From positions 1 through 36,398 of the forward strand of contig DBQM01000011.1 in NCBI GenBank assembly GCA_002305725.1: a DNA stretch of 36,398 nt, written 5' to 3'. How positions within the stretch are numbered: the first letter of the stretch is position 1; the number at the start of each line of letters is the position of its first letter. Below, in pieces: positions 23,181-30,356 of this stretch. Both the position numbers and the translations under genes were made by a program. The notes beneath the pieces were generated by a model. It saw nothing but the letters and a program-made list of their open reading frames with translations. It was not told the DNA's origin and ran no database searches. Source of the DNA: Ruminococcus sp. UBA1394. Lineage in GTDB: Bacteria > Bacillota > Clostridia > Oscillospirales > Ruminococcaceae.

Positions 23181-25271
23181 ATGAACAAATTAAAAAAACT
23201 TTTCGCTGTGGTTACAGCAATATTAATGCTTTCTTTTACGGGCTGCAATAAATCAGATAACAGCTCGTCTGTTTCAGAAGCTGACTTATCTTCTTCAAAA
23301 TCAGTCACAGCTAACGCAGTTGCAAATTCTTCCGAGGCTGAAACAAGCAGTACTATAGAGATAAATTCGGAATACTTTGACGCTGATGACCTTGACACAT
23401 CATTTGATGATCCGGACGCAGAAATAACTCTCAGCGGCAGTACTGCCGACATAAAGGGCAGCGGCGCAGAATTTGCCGACAGGAAAATCAGTATCACTTC
23501 CGGCGGTACTTACGTTTTCAGCGGTACTCTTGATGACGGCCAGATATATGTCAACACAAAAGAAAAAGTCCACATAGTATTAAACAGTGTAAACATTTCA
23601 TGTTCCGACTCCTCCCCTGTTTTTATTGAGGATTCGGATAATGCGGTAATAACTGTATGCGGCGAAAACAGTCTGACTGATTCCGCAGATTACGTCTATG
23701 AAACTGCAGAGAACAATGAGCCGGACGCAGTTATATACAGCAAGGACGATTTGTCTGTAAACGGCAGCGGTACTCTTAATCTTACTGCAAATTACAACGA
23801 GGGTCTTGCAAGCAAAAATGACCTCAGAATAAGCGGTATCACGCTGAATGTGACTTCTGTCGGCAATTCCGTCAAGGGTAAGGACTCACTTGCTGTAATG
23901 GACGCTGTTATTAATGCGGATTCACAGAGTGACGGTCTGAAATCCTCAAACGCCGAGGAAACTGACAAGGGATATATCGCCATTGAGAGCGGAGAATTTA
24001 ACATTACCGCAGCTCAGGACGCAGTACAGGCTGAAACTGACCTTATCGTAAACGGCGGTACTTTCATTATTAAAACCGGTAACGGTGCAGGAAATAGCGG
24101 TTCTGAAAATGTTGTTTCCGACAGCCAGATGTTCGGCGGACGTGGAGGCATGGCAGCAGAAGGCAACGCTAATCAGACTGAGGACAGCGAAAAGGGTCTT
24201 AAAGCCGGCCGTTCACTTATAATCAATGACGGTAATATTTCTGCCGACTGTGCAGACGATACCGTTCATTCAAATGATACTGCAGAGATAAACGGCGGTA
24301 CGCTCAGTCTTTCTTCCGGTGATGACGGCATACACGCAGGCAGTCAGCTCGATGTAAACGGCGGTGAAATTACTATTCTCAAATCTTATGAGGGTATTGA
24401 ATCTACTGTTATCAATATAAATGATGGTAAAATCCATCTGACTGCAAGTGATGACGGTTTCAATGCAAGCGAGGGTTCTTCCGATACTGATACAGGTGCT
24501 CAGTTCGGCGGAGGAATGGGAGGCGGATTCGGTGATGTTTCCGAAAACTGCATCCTCAATATCAACGGCGGTTATATATATGTTGATGCAGGCGGTGACG
24601 GTCTTGACTCAAACGGCGTTATGAATATAAACGGCGGTACAACTCTTGTTGACGGCCCTGTCAATGACGGCAACGGTGCTCTTGATTCCGGTACTGAAAT
24701 CAACGTAAACGGCGGTACGCTTATTGCTGCCGGTAGTTCCGGAATGGCTGAAACGCCGTCTGACACCTCTGCTCAGTATTCAGTTGCTGTAAGCTTTGAG
24801 CAGTCACAGGAAGCAGGCTCACTGGTAAGTCTGCAAGATGAAGAAGGAAACAGTATTATAACATATTCGCCGTCCAAAACCTATTCTTCTGTAATTATCA
24901 GCACTCCGGAAATTATACAGGGAGGAACATACAGCGTATATTACGGAGGCAGCTGTTCTGGTACTGAAACTGACGGACTTTACAGCGGCGGAAATTATTC
25001 TGACGGTACTCTCCTTGAAACTGTAACTGCGGATTCAGTTGTAACACAGGCAGGAACAGGTACGCTCGGAACTATGGGCGGCGGTAAAGGCGGTATGATG
25101 CAGGGCGGAAGAAAAGACTTCATGCAGGACGGCAGTCAGGATTTTCAGGGTGAAATGCCGGACAACATGACTCCTCCCGACGGAAACGAAAACGGTATGA
25201 CCCCTCCGGACGGATTCGGACACGGTGGTATGATGCCGCCCGATATGGGTTCAGACCAGAGCAATCTTTAA
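23181..25271 (+). CDS. Carbohydrate-binding beta-helix lipoprotein (Cthe_2159-like)
   Basis: A surface lipoprotein of 696 residues. The signal peptide ends in the lipobox LSFTGC (Cys22), followed by a Ser-rich spacer. The main body (about 60-540) consists of repeated short strands marked by NGGT, INGG and SDDG turns, a parallel beta-helix pattern seen in the Clostridium thermocellum polysaccharide-binding protein Cthe_2159, which binds acidic polysaccharide with calcium. A Gly/Met-rich insert occurs near 310-325 and another near 435-450. The C-terminal 70 residues are a low-complexity Gly, Met, Pro and Asp tail. AGGA lies nine bases before the ATG. The 157-base gap upstream shows no convincing promoter, only a weak extended -10 (TGAGATAAT, 23114-23122). 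Confidence 0.82.
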   Translation: MNKLKKLFAVVTAILMLSFTGCNKSDNSSSVSEADLSSSKSVTANAVANSSEAETSSTIEINSEYFDADDLDTSFDDPDAEITLSGSTADIKGSGAEFADRKISITSGGTYVFSGTLDDGQIYVNTKEKVHIVLNSVNISCSDSSPVFIEDSDNAVITVCGENSLTDSADYVYETAENNEPDAVIYSKDDLSVNGSGTLNLTANYNEGLASKNDLRISGITLNVTSVGNSVKGKDSLAVMDAVINADSQSDGLKSSNAEETDKGYIAIESGEFNITAAQDAVQAETDLIVNGGTFIIKTGNGAGNSGSENVVSDSQMFGGRGGMAAEGNANQTEDSEKGLKAGRSLIINDGNISADCADDTVHSNDTAEINGGTLSLSSGDDGIHAGSQLDVNGGEITILKSYEGIESTVININDGKIHLTASDDGFNASEGSSDTDTGAQFGGGMGGGFGDVSENCILNINGGYIYVDAGGDGLDSNGVMNINGGTTLVDGPVNDGNGALDSGTEINVNGGTLIAAGSSGMAETPSDTSAQYSVAVSFEQSQEAGSLVSLQDEEGNSIITYSPSKTYSSVIISTPEIIQGGTYSVYYGGSCSGTETDGLYSGGNYSDGTLLETVTADSVVTQAGTGTLGTMGGGKGGMMQGGRKDFMQDGSQDFQGEMPDNMTPPDGNENGMTPPDGFGHGGMMPPDMGSDQSNL

Positions 25272-25278
25272 TAAAAAC

Positions 25279-25316
25279 AAAAGCTATGCCACTTAGTGTG
25301 ACATAGCTTTTTTGAT
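25279..25316. terminator. Bidirectional terminator between convergent genes
   Basis: A stem pairing AAGCTATG with CATAGCTT, extended inside by CAC/GTG past one mismatch, is flanked by an A-run on the left and a T-run on the right. It can stop both the beta-helix gene and the aminotransferase gene. Confidence 0.82.
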
Positions 25317-25326
25317 ACAATAAAAT

Positions 25327-26601
25327 TTATTTCAGATATAATTCTGCACTTGCGATCTTAACGCTCAGACAGAATATTTCCATAGCTTTCTGAAGTTCAT
25401 CAACAGTCGGATAAGTCGGAGCAATTCTGATGTTCTTGTCCTCCGGATCTTTTCCGTAAGGGAACGCAGCGCCGGCACCGGTTAGTGTTACCCCTGCTTC
25501 CTTGCAAAGCTCAACAATTCTCTTTGCACAGCCCGGAAGCGAATCGAATGAAACGAAATATCCGCCCTCCGGCTTTGTCCAGCTGCCTATGCCAAGAGGT
25601 GCAATCTCCTTTTCAAGAGTATCAAGAACTACTTTGAATTTAGGTGCAATGATTGCCTTGTGTTTTTTCATGTGTTCAACAAGTCCGTCATAGCTCCTGA
25701 AATACAGTGCATGGCGCAGCTGATTGATTTTATCGTAACCGATTGTTCTGATGCCCATGTTTTTCTTGATATATGCAATGTTGTCCTTGCCTGAACCCAC
25801 AGCCGAAACGCCTGAACCGGAAAAAGTAATCTTTGAAGTTGAACCAAAAATATAAACCATATTTTCCTTGCCGTTCTTTTTGCACTCGTCAAGAATATTG
25901 AGAATAATTCTCGGGTTGTCTACTAAGTGGTGAATACAGTAAGCATTATCCCAGAAAATTCTGAAATCCTCTGCCTTAGGAGAAAGATTTGCAAATCTCT
26001 TAACTGTTTCATCGCTGTAAACATAGCCTGTCGGGTTTGAATACTGCGGTACGCACCAGATACCCTTTATGGAGTCATCCTCAGCAACCAGCTTTTCAAC
26101 CATATCCATGTCAGGACCGTTTTCGTCAGTCGGCACATTTACCATTTCAATACCGAACTTTTCACAGATAGCAAAGTGTCTGTCATATCCCGGAACAGGA
26201 CACAGGAACTTCACTTTGTCAAGTTTACACCACGGCTTTGAACCGTTCACGCCGAAAGCATAGGAATCGGCAATTATATCATACATAAGATTAAGGCTTG
26301 CGTTTCCTCCGATTATAATTTCGTCCTCAGAAACACCCAGCATATCAGAAAAAATCCTCTTTGCTTCGGGAATGCCGTCAAGAATGCCGTAATTGCGGTA
26401 ATCATCTCCGTTTATGCCGTCAAGAACGCTTTTTTCGTCCAGAATATTGAGCATATCCATGCTTACGTCAAGCTGTTCCGGAGAGGGCTTTCCTCTTGCC
26501 ATATTAAGCTTCAGATTCATTGCCTTAAAGCTTTTGTACTCTTCGTCCCATTGATTTTTAAGAGCAAGAATTCCGCCTTTGTCCATGTCGGTTAATTTCA
26601 T
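25327..26601 (-). CDS. Class Ic PLP-dependent aminotransferase (aspartate type)
   Basis: A 424-residue PLP enzyme of the unusual type Ic aminotransferases, which transfer amino groups, mainly between aspartate and 2-oxoglutarate in characterised relatives. Markers are the N-terminal LNMARGKPSPEQLD, YGILDGIPEAK, the cofactor-contacting WCVPQYSNPTGY, DNAYCIHHL and GSTSKITFSGSG with the Schiff-base Lys. The conserved RIAPTYP near the C-terminus holds the carboxylate-binding Arg. AAGGAG precedes the ATG. The gene has its own extended -10 promoter and about 120 bases of leader with no recognised structure. Confidence 0.88.
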   Translation of the reverse strand: MKLTDMDKGGILALKNQWDEEYKSFKAMNLKLNMARGKPSPEQLDVSMDMLNILDEKSVLDGINGDDYRNYGILDGIPEAKRIFSDMLGVSEDEIIIGGNASLNLMYDIIADSYAFGVNGSKPWCKLDKVKFLCPVPGYDRHFAICEKFGIEMVNVPTDENGPDMDMVEKLVAEDDSIKGIWCVPQYSNPTGYVYSDETVKRFANLSPKAEDFRIFWDNAYCIHHLVDNPRIILNILDECKKNGKENMVYIFGSTSKITFSGSGVSAVGSGKDNIAYIKKNMGIRTIGYDKINQLRHALYFRSYDGLVEHMKKHKAIIAPKFKVVLDTLEKEIAPLGIGSWTKPEGGYFVSFDSLPGCAKRIVELCKEAGVTLTGAGAAFPYGKDPEDKNIRIAPTYPTVDELQKAMEIFCLSVKIASAELYLK

Positions 26602-26732
26602 TGTTCAGCACTCCTTAAAAATAGCAGTTAATATATCAAATCTTCAAAACAGGCATTATATATTGTGAAATACTGCAAAATCTGTATACGTTCCGGCAGT
26701 TTTATTTAATGCATATTTAAGATTTACACTCT

Positions 26733-26761
26733 ATTATAGCATACTTCAGAGTATTTTGCAA
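26733..26761 (-). promoter_or_regulatory. Promoter of the class Ic aminotransferase gene
   Basis: On the minus strand TTGCAA (26756-26761), a 17-base spacer and TATAAT (26733-26738) preceded by TGC, an extended -10. Confidence 0.82.
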
Positions 26762-26834
26762 GCTGTTGACGAATTTAGAATGAAAAAATATATTTATTAA
26801 AGTACATTTTGCTAACCATGACGTTTAATCTATA

Positions 26835-26863
26835 CTGACTTTTAATGAAAATTACAGTATAAT
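26835..26863 (+). promoter_or_regulatory. Promoter of the putative toxin mRNA
   Basis: CTGACT (26835-26840), a 17-base spacer and TATAAT (26858-26863). The predicted start is near 26871, at AAGGAGCATACC. Confidence 0.8.
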
Positions 26864-26934
26864 TCTTGTTAAGGAGCATACCTTGAAACAACGGTAGGCG
26901 GTCAAATCCTACTCCCGGAAGGGAGTGAATGCCA

Positions 26935-27018
26935 ATGACCTGGAACGATTTCCTCACACTGGCACTTGTTGTCTGCAATATCATTCAGATATTTCAAAAC
27001 AGCAATAAAAAGAGATAA
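26935..27018 (+). CDS. 27-residue hydrophobic peptide, putative type I toxin
   Basis: A small reading frame with a GGGAG ribosome site nine bases before the ATG. The product begins MTWNDF, has a hydrophobic stretch of about 14 residues (LTLALVVCNIIQIF) and ends in the basic tail NSNKKR. That short hydrophobic core with a lysine-rich end is the pattern of Firmicutes type I membrane toxins such as BsrG and TxpA, though no close match is claimed. An in-frame ATG two codons upstream (26929) is too near the ribosome site. Its stop codon lies inside the left arm of the antisense terminator (27013-27022), so toxin frame and antisense RNA overlap directly. The surrounding RNA architecture is the strongest support; toxicity is an inference. 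Confidence 0.7.
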   Translation: MTWNDFLTLALVVCNIIQIFQNSNKKR

Positions 27019-27100
27019 CCGCCCACAGCTGTCAACTTAAAGCGGTTATCTTAATATAATCCTAAAGTTTGGGAGCGACCGTCTATCGGGTATGCTCCTT
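27005..27100 (-). ncRNA. Putative antisense antitoxin RNA
   Basis: A minus-strand RNA of about 95 bases. It would start near 27100 with AAGGAGCATACC, fold a 5' hairpin (GGAGC with GCTCC, 27076-27098) and end at a 10-bp terminator stem, AGATAACCGC (27013-27022) with GCGGTTATCT (27042-27051), followed by CTTTTTATT. It is fully complementary to the end of the peptide frame and to the 3' region of the plus-strand mRNA, as antitoxins of the TxpA/RatA and BsrG/SR4 type are. Confidence 0.7.
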
Positions 27101-27107
27101 TTCTATT

Positions 27108-27136
27108 ATTATACAATCTTTATAAGATTATGTCAA
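27108..27136 (-). promoter_or_regulatory. Consensus promoter of the antisense RNA
   Basis: A perfect TTGACA (27131-27136), a 17-base spacer and a perfect TATAAT (27108-27113) on the minus strand. It is stronger on paper than the facing toxin promoter, as expected for an antitoxin kept in excess. Confidence 0.88.
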
Positions 27137-27153
27137 GGGGTAAATATTCAAAT

Positions 27154-29727
27154 TTAGCCTTTTCTGAAAATCTTCTTAATAAGTTTCAGAAGCTGAATCA
27201 GAAGCATTGTACCTACAGAAGTTCCGGCAATAAGTCCAATCTGAACGCCTGTGAGCTTTGCAACCTTGAAAAGACCGGAAAGTCCCGGAATGAAAAGTAC
27301 TGCGCAAAGGAGTACAAGACCAACTCCGAATGCTGCAAATGTAAACTTATTATTGAAAAATTTCTTAGTGAACAGCACCGGATTTTCCGACTTGCAGTTA
27401 AAGCCGTGAATAAGTCTTGAAAGACAGATGCTCGCAAACGCCATTGTCATTCCCGCTTCGTCAGAGGTTCTGAGTCCGAACAGGAAACAGGCTGCGGCTG
27501 CAGCTGCTATGATAAGTCCCTCGGTAACAATGCTGAGCATGAAAGATTTTGTGAGGATTGATTCATTTATCGGACGTGGCTTTTGTTTCATAACGTCCTT
27601 TGTGTGTGGTTCAAGTCCAAGTGCAATCGCAGGGAGAGAGTCGGTCAGCAGATTTATGAACAGCAGGTGTACTGCCGCAAACGGAACAGGCAGCGCTGCA
27701 AGTGAGGCAAAAAGCACTACAAGTATTCCGGCTGTGTTGCCTGAAAGCAGGAACTGGATAGAACGCTTGATATTTGCGTAAATGTTTCTGCCGTTGTTTA
27801 CTGCCTTGACAATAGTGGCAAAGTTGTCGTCCGCAAGAACCATTGAAGCTGCGTCCTTTGACACCTCAGTACCGGTTATGCCCATAGCAACGCCGATATC
27901 AGCCTGTTTGAGAGCCGGGGCGTCGTTTACACCGTCACCGGTCATGGCAACAATATTTCCCCTCTCCTGCCATGCTCTGACAATTCTTATCTTATGCTCA
28001 GGAGAAACTCTCGCATAAACTGACTTTGTAGGAACGTATTCTTTCAGCTGTTCGTCTGTAAGGTCGTCTATCTCAGCACCCTCAGCCGCCTCGGAGAAAT
28101 CTTTGAGTATGCCGATTTCCTTTGCAATAGCCGCCGCTGTAACTTTGTGGTCACCTGTTATCATAACAGGCTTTATTCCGGCGCTGATACACTCAGCAAC
28201 TGCTGCTTTGGACTCTTCTCTCGGCGGGTCCATCATGGCAATAAGCCCCATAAATGTAAGGCCGTTTTCGTCATCAAGGGTAACATCTGTTGACTTGATT
28301 TCCTTATACGCAAAGGCAAGAAGTCGAAGTCCCTGTTCTGAAAGCTGTTCTGTAGCTGATTTGATTGCTGCCTTTTCATCATCGCTTAAAATCATTCTGT
28401 CTAAAAGAACATCTGTCGCACCCTTTGTAAGCATTGTTAAAACGCCGTTTACATTGTGAACGGTAGTCATAAGCTTTCTGTCTGAATCAAAGGGTATCTC
28501 TGAAAGACGGGGATATTTTTCACGGACACGGTCTGCATTGAAATTGTAGCGGCTGCCGAAATTTACAAGCGCTGTTTCAGTCGGGTCACCTATCTCCTCA
28601 CCGTCTTTACAAACTGCGTCGTTGCAGAGGATACTGCTCAGCAGCAGACGTTTCTGATGGTCGGTATCAAAGTGACCGTCTGCGGCGTCAATTATTTCGC
28701 CGTCAACGTAAAACTTCTTTACTGTCATTTTGTTCTGTGTAAGTGTACCGGTCTTGTCGGAGCATATAACAGAAACACTTCCCAGTCCCTCAACAGCCTG
28801 GAGCTTTCTGATAATTGCATTTTCTTTTGACATTTTCTGCGTACCGAAAGACAGCACTATCGTAACAATAGAGCTTAAAGCCTCCGGAATTGCCGCAACA
28901 GCGAGTGCAACTGCAAAGAGGAAAGCGTTCATTATTTCCTCGCCTCTGAAAACGCTCAGACCGAAAACTACTGCGCATACCACAAGAATACCGATTGAAA
29001 GCTTTTTTCCGAAGTTGTCAAGGTTTACCTGCAGAGGAGTTTTTCTTTCCTTTGCATTTTTGATAAGTCCTGCGATTTTGCCCACTTCCGTGTTCATTCC
29101 GGTATCAGTAACAACAAATTTTGCACGTCCGTAGGTTACAAAGCTTCCGGAATAAACCATGTTGAGCCTGTCTGCAAGAGGCACTTCCTTTTCAAAGACT
29201 TTGTCCTCTTTTTCTACATTAAGGCTTTCGCCGGTGAGTGCGCTTTCGTTTACTTTAAGGCTTGCATTCTCGATAATACGTCCGTCTGCACAGATGTAGT
29301 CGCCTGCCTCCAGCAGAACAATATCTCCGACTGTAACGTCAGCTGACGGTATAACAGTTGCCTGTCCGTCCCTCATTACCTTTGCGTTTGGTGCGGAAAG
29401 CTTTTTAAGGCTGTCAAGTGACTTAGTTGCTTTTATAGTCTGGACGGTACCAAGTATAGCGTTCATGGTAATAACCGCAAGAATTACAATAGTACTCTCA
29501 ATATCGTTTAAAATTGCCGATATAATTGCCGCTGCTATAAGTATAATAACGAGAAAATCCTTGAACTGTTCAAGGAAAATCAAAAAAACACTTTTCTTCT
29601 TCTCCCCTGCGAGCTCGTTTTTACCGTACTTTTCAGCGTTGAGACTTGCCTGCTCACTTGTCAGACCGTCAGCAGACGTTACGGTTTCACTGAAAATCTG
29701 TTCCTTGCTTTTCAAATAATCATTCAT
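27154..29727 (-). CDS. P-type cation ATPase, likely Mn2+ (or Ca2+) exporter
   Basis: An 857-residue P2-type ATPase: N-terminal cation-ATPase domain, TGES (165-168) in the actuator, PEAL (281-284) in membrane helix 4, the phosphorylated DKTGT (D324), the TGDGVND hinge in the P domain, and C-terminal helices M5-M10. By homology it is a PMCA/SERCA-like calcium pump. However, the leader carries a yybP-ykoY Mn2+ riboswitch, and helix 4 has PEAL where calcium pumps usually have PEGL. Mn2+ export is therefore the better call. The ATG at 29727 follows AAGGAG. No terminator follows: the minus-strand antisense promoter begins 18 bases after the stop codon. Confidence 0.9.
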   Translation of the reverse strand: MNDYLKSKEQIFSETVTSADGLTSEQASLNAEKYGKNELAGEKKKSVFLIFLEQFKDFLVIILIAAAIISAILNDIESTIVILAVITMNAILGTVQTIKATKSLDSLKKLSAPNAKVMRDGQATVIPSADVTVGDIVLLEAGDYICADGRIIENASLKVNESALTGESLNVEKEDKVFEKEVPLADRLNMVYSGSFVTYGRAKFVVTDTGMNTEVGKIAGLIKNAKERKTPLQVNLDNFGKKLSIGILVVCAVVFGLSVFRGEEIMNAFLFAVALAVAAIPEALSSIVTIVLSFGTQKMSKENAIIRKLQAVEGLGSVSVICSDKTGTLTQNKMTVKKFYVDGEIIDAADGHFDTDHQKRLLLSSILCNDAVCKDGEEIGDPTETALVNFGSRYNFNADRVREKYPRLSEIPFDSDRKLMTTVHNVNGVLTMLTKGATDVLLDRMILSDDEKAAIKSATEQLSEQGLRLLAFAYKEIKSTDVTLDDENGLTFMGLIAMMDPPREESKAAVAECISAGIKPVMITGDHKVTAAAIAKEIGILKDFSEAAEGAEIDDLTDEQLKEYVPTKSVYARVSPEHKIRIVRAWQERGNIVAMTGDGVNDAPALKQADIGVAMGITGTEVSKDAASMVLADDNFATIVKAVNNGRNIYANIKRSIQFLLSGNTAGILVVLFASLAALPVPFAAVHLLFINLLTDSLPAIALGLEPHTKDVMKQKPRPINESILTKSFMLSIVTEGLIIAAAAAACFLFGLRTSDEAGMTMAFASICLSRLIHGFNCKSENPVLFTKKFFNNKFTFAAFGVGLVLLCAVLFIPGLSGLFKVAKLTGVQIGLIAGTSVGTMLLIQLLKLIKKIFRKG

Positions 29728-29751
29728 GTTTTATACTCCTTTTTATGAGGG

Positions 29752-29818
29752 CAATAAAAAAGACCTTTGTCGAAACCAACTGAAAAGACGTACAGCAATT
29801 GATTTCAACAAAAGTCTT
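29752..29818 (-). terminator. Riboswitch-controlled terminator before the P-type ATPase
   Basis: A 20-bp stem with three G-U wobbles pairs 29799-29818 with 29760-29779 on the minus strand, followed by TTTTTTATTG. Its first arm overlaps the 3' side of the aptamer (GGCAAGAC), so aptamer closure and termination compete. Mn2+ binding is expected to allow readthrough. Confidence 0.85.
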
Positions 29819-29925
29819 GCCGTTTACATATACCACGGATTGAATCATTCAATCGTGTACTGACGAGGTATAAACAGTTAAGGAATCACTGGTTCCTTAA
29901 TAACCGCCGGCTACTCCCCTTTATT
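29813..29925 (-). ncRNA. yybP-ykoY (Mn2+) riboswitch aptamer
   Basis: On the minus strand the family landmarks are present in order: AAAGGGGAGTAGC, a variable hairpin (AAGGAACCAGTGATTCCTT), ACCTCGTCAGTACACG, a second hairpin (GATTGAATGATTCAATC), CGTGGT and ACGGCAAGACTTT. The class senses Mn2+ and turns on Mn2+ export genes. It sits between a TTGACA/TAATAT promoter and a terminator. Confidence 0.88.
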
Positions 29926-29933
29926 GTATTTTT

Positions 29934-29962
29934 ATATTACATTATTTTTGAGGATTTGTCAA
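29934..29962 (-). promoter_or_regulatory. Promoter of the Mn2+ riboswitch-ATPase transcript
   Basis: On the minus strand TTGACA (29957-29962), a 17-base spacer and TAATAT (29934-29939). Confidence 0.82.
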
Positions 29963-29977
29963 TAGTTTTTTTGAAAT

Positions 29978-30006
29978 TTGACATCTGATACAAGAAATGC
30001 TATAAT
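29978..30006 (+). promoter_or_regulatory. Consensus promoter of the DUF1294 gene
   Basis: TTGACA (29978-29983), a 17-base spacer and TATAAT (30001-30006) preceded by TGC: a fully consensus extended promoter. Its -35 is 16 bases from the -35 of the divergent ATPase promoter, so the two may interfere. Confidence 0.9.
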
Positions 30007-30032
30007 TACAAAAACGAAATGAGGGAAAACTG

Positions 30033-30314
30033 ATGAATTATCCGCTGATTTTTATTGCACTTTACTTTATTATAATGAATATTTTCACATTTATTCTTTA
30101 TTTTGCAGACAAGCGAAAAGCCATAAACCACCGCTGGCGCATTCCGGAAGCCACACTTCTTGCCGCTGCATTTGCCGGAGGAAGTTTCGGTGCATTTTCA
30201 GCAATGAAGGTTTTCAGACACAAAACAAAGCATCTGAAATTTACGCTGACTGTTCCTCTTATGATGATACTTCATGCTGTACTTCTGATTTTTGCGGCTG
30301 TAAAGCTTACATAA
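30033..30314 (+). CDS. DUF1294 small membrane protein
   Basis: A 93-residue membrane protein of unknown function. It has an N-terminal hydrophobic helix (about 4-24), the family signature DKRKA followed by HRWRIPEATLL and GGSFGAFSAMKVFRHKTKH, and a C-terminal hydrophobic helix (about 70-91). Length and motif order match DUF1294. GAGGG precedes the ATG. It is driven by one of the strongest promoters in the window, divergent from the Mn2+-controlled ATPase. No partner gene follows on the same strand. Confidence 0.88.
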   Translation: MNYPLIFIALYFIIMNIFTFILYFADKRKAINHRWRIPEATLLAAAFAGGSFGAFSAMKVFRHKTKHLKFTLTVPLMMILHAVLLIFAAVKLT

Positions 30315-30320
30315 TGAAAA

Positions 30321-30356
30321 ATCCGTATGCCTTAAATGACATACGGATAATTTTTT
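30321..30356. terminator. Bidirectional terminator between the DUF1294 and ABC genes
   Basis: A 9-bp stem, ATCCGTATG (30321-30329) with CATACGGAT (30340-30348), is followed by AATTTTTT on the plus strand and TTTTCATTAT on the minus strand. Confidence 0.85.

Larger units (their letters stand above)
26871..27104 (+). ncRNA. Putative type I toxin mRNA with long structured 3' region
   Basis: The predicted transcript runs from the promoter at 26835-26863 to a hairpin at 27072-27097 (GGAGC with GCTCC) followed by TTTTCTATTATT. Its first 12 bases (26871-26882) are perfectly complementary to its last 12 (27089-27100), allowing end-to-end closure. ACTCCC-GGAA-GGGAGT (26911-26926) hides the Shine-Dalgarno in a GNRA-type hairpin. 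The 3' half is antisense to the RNA read from 27100. Confidence 0.7.
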
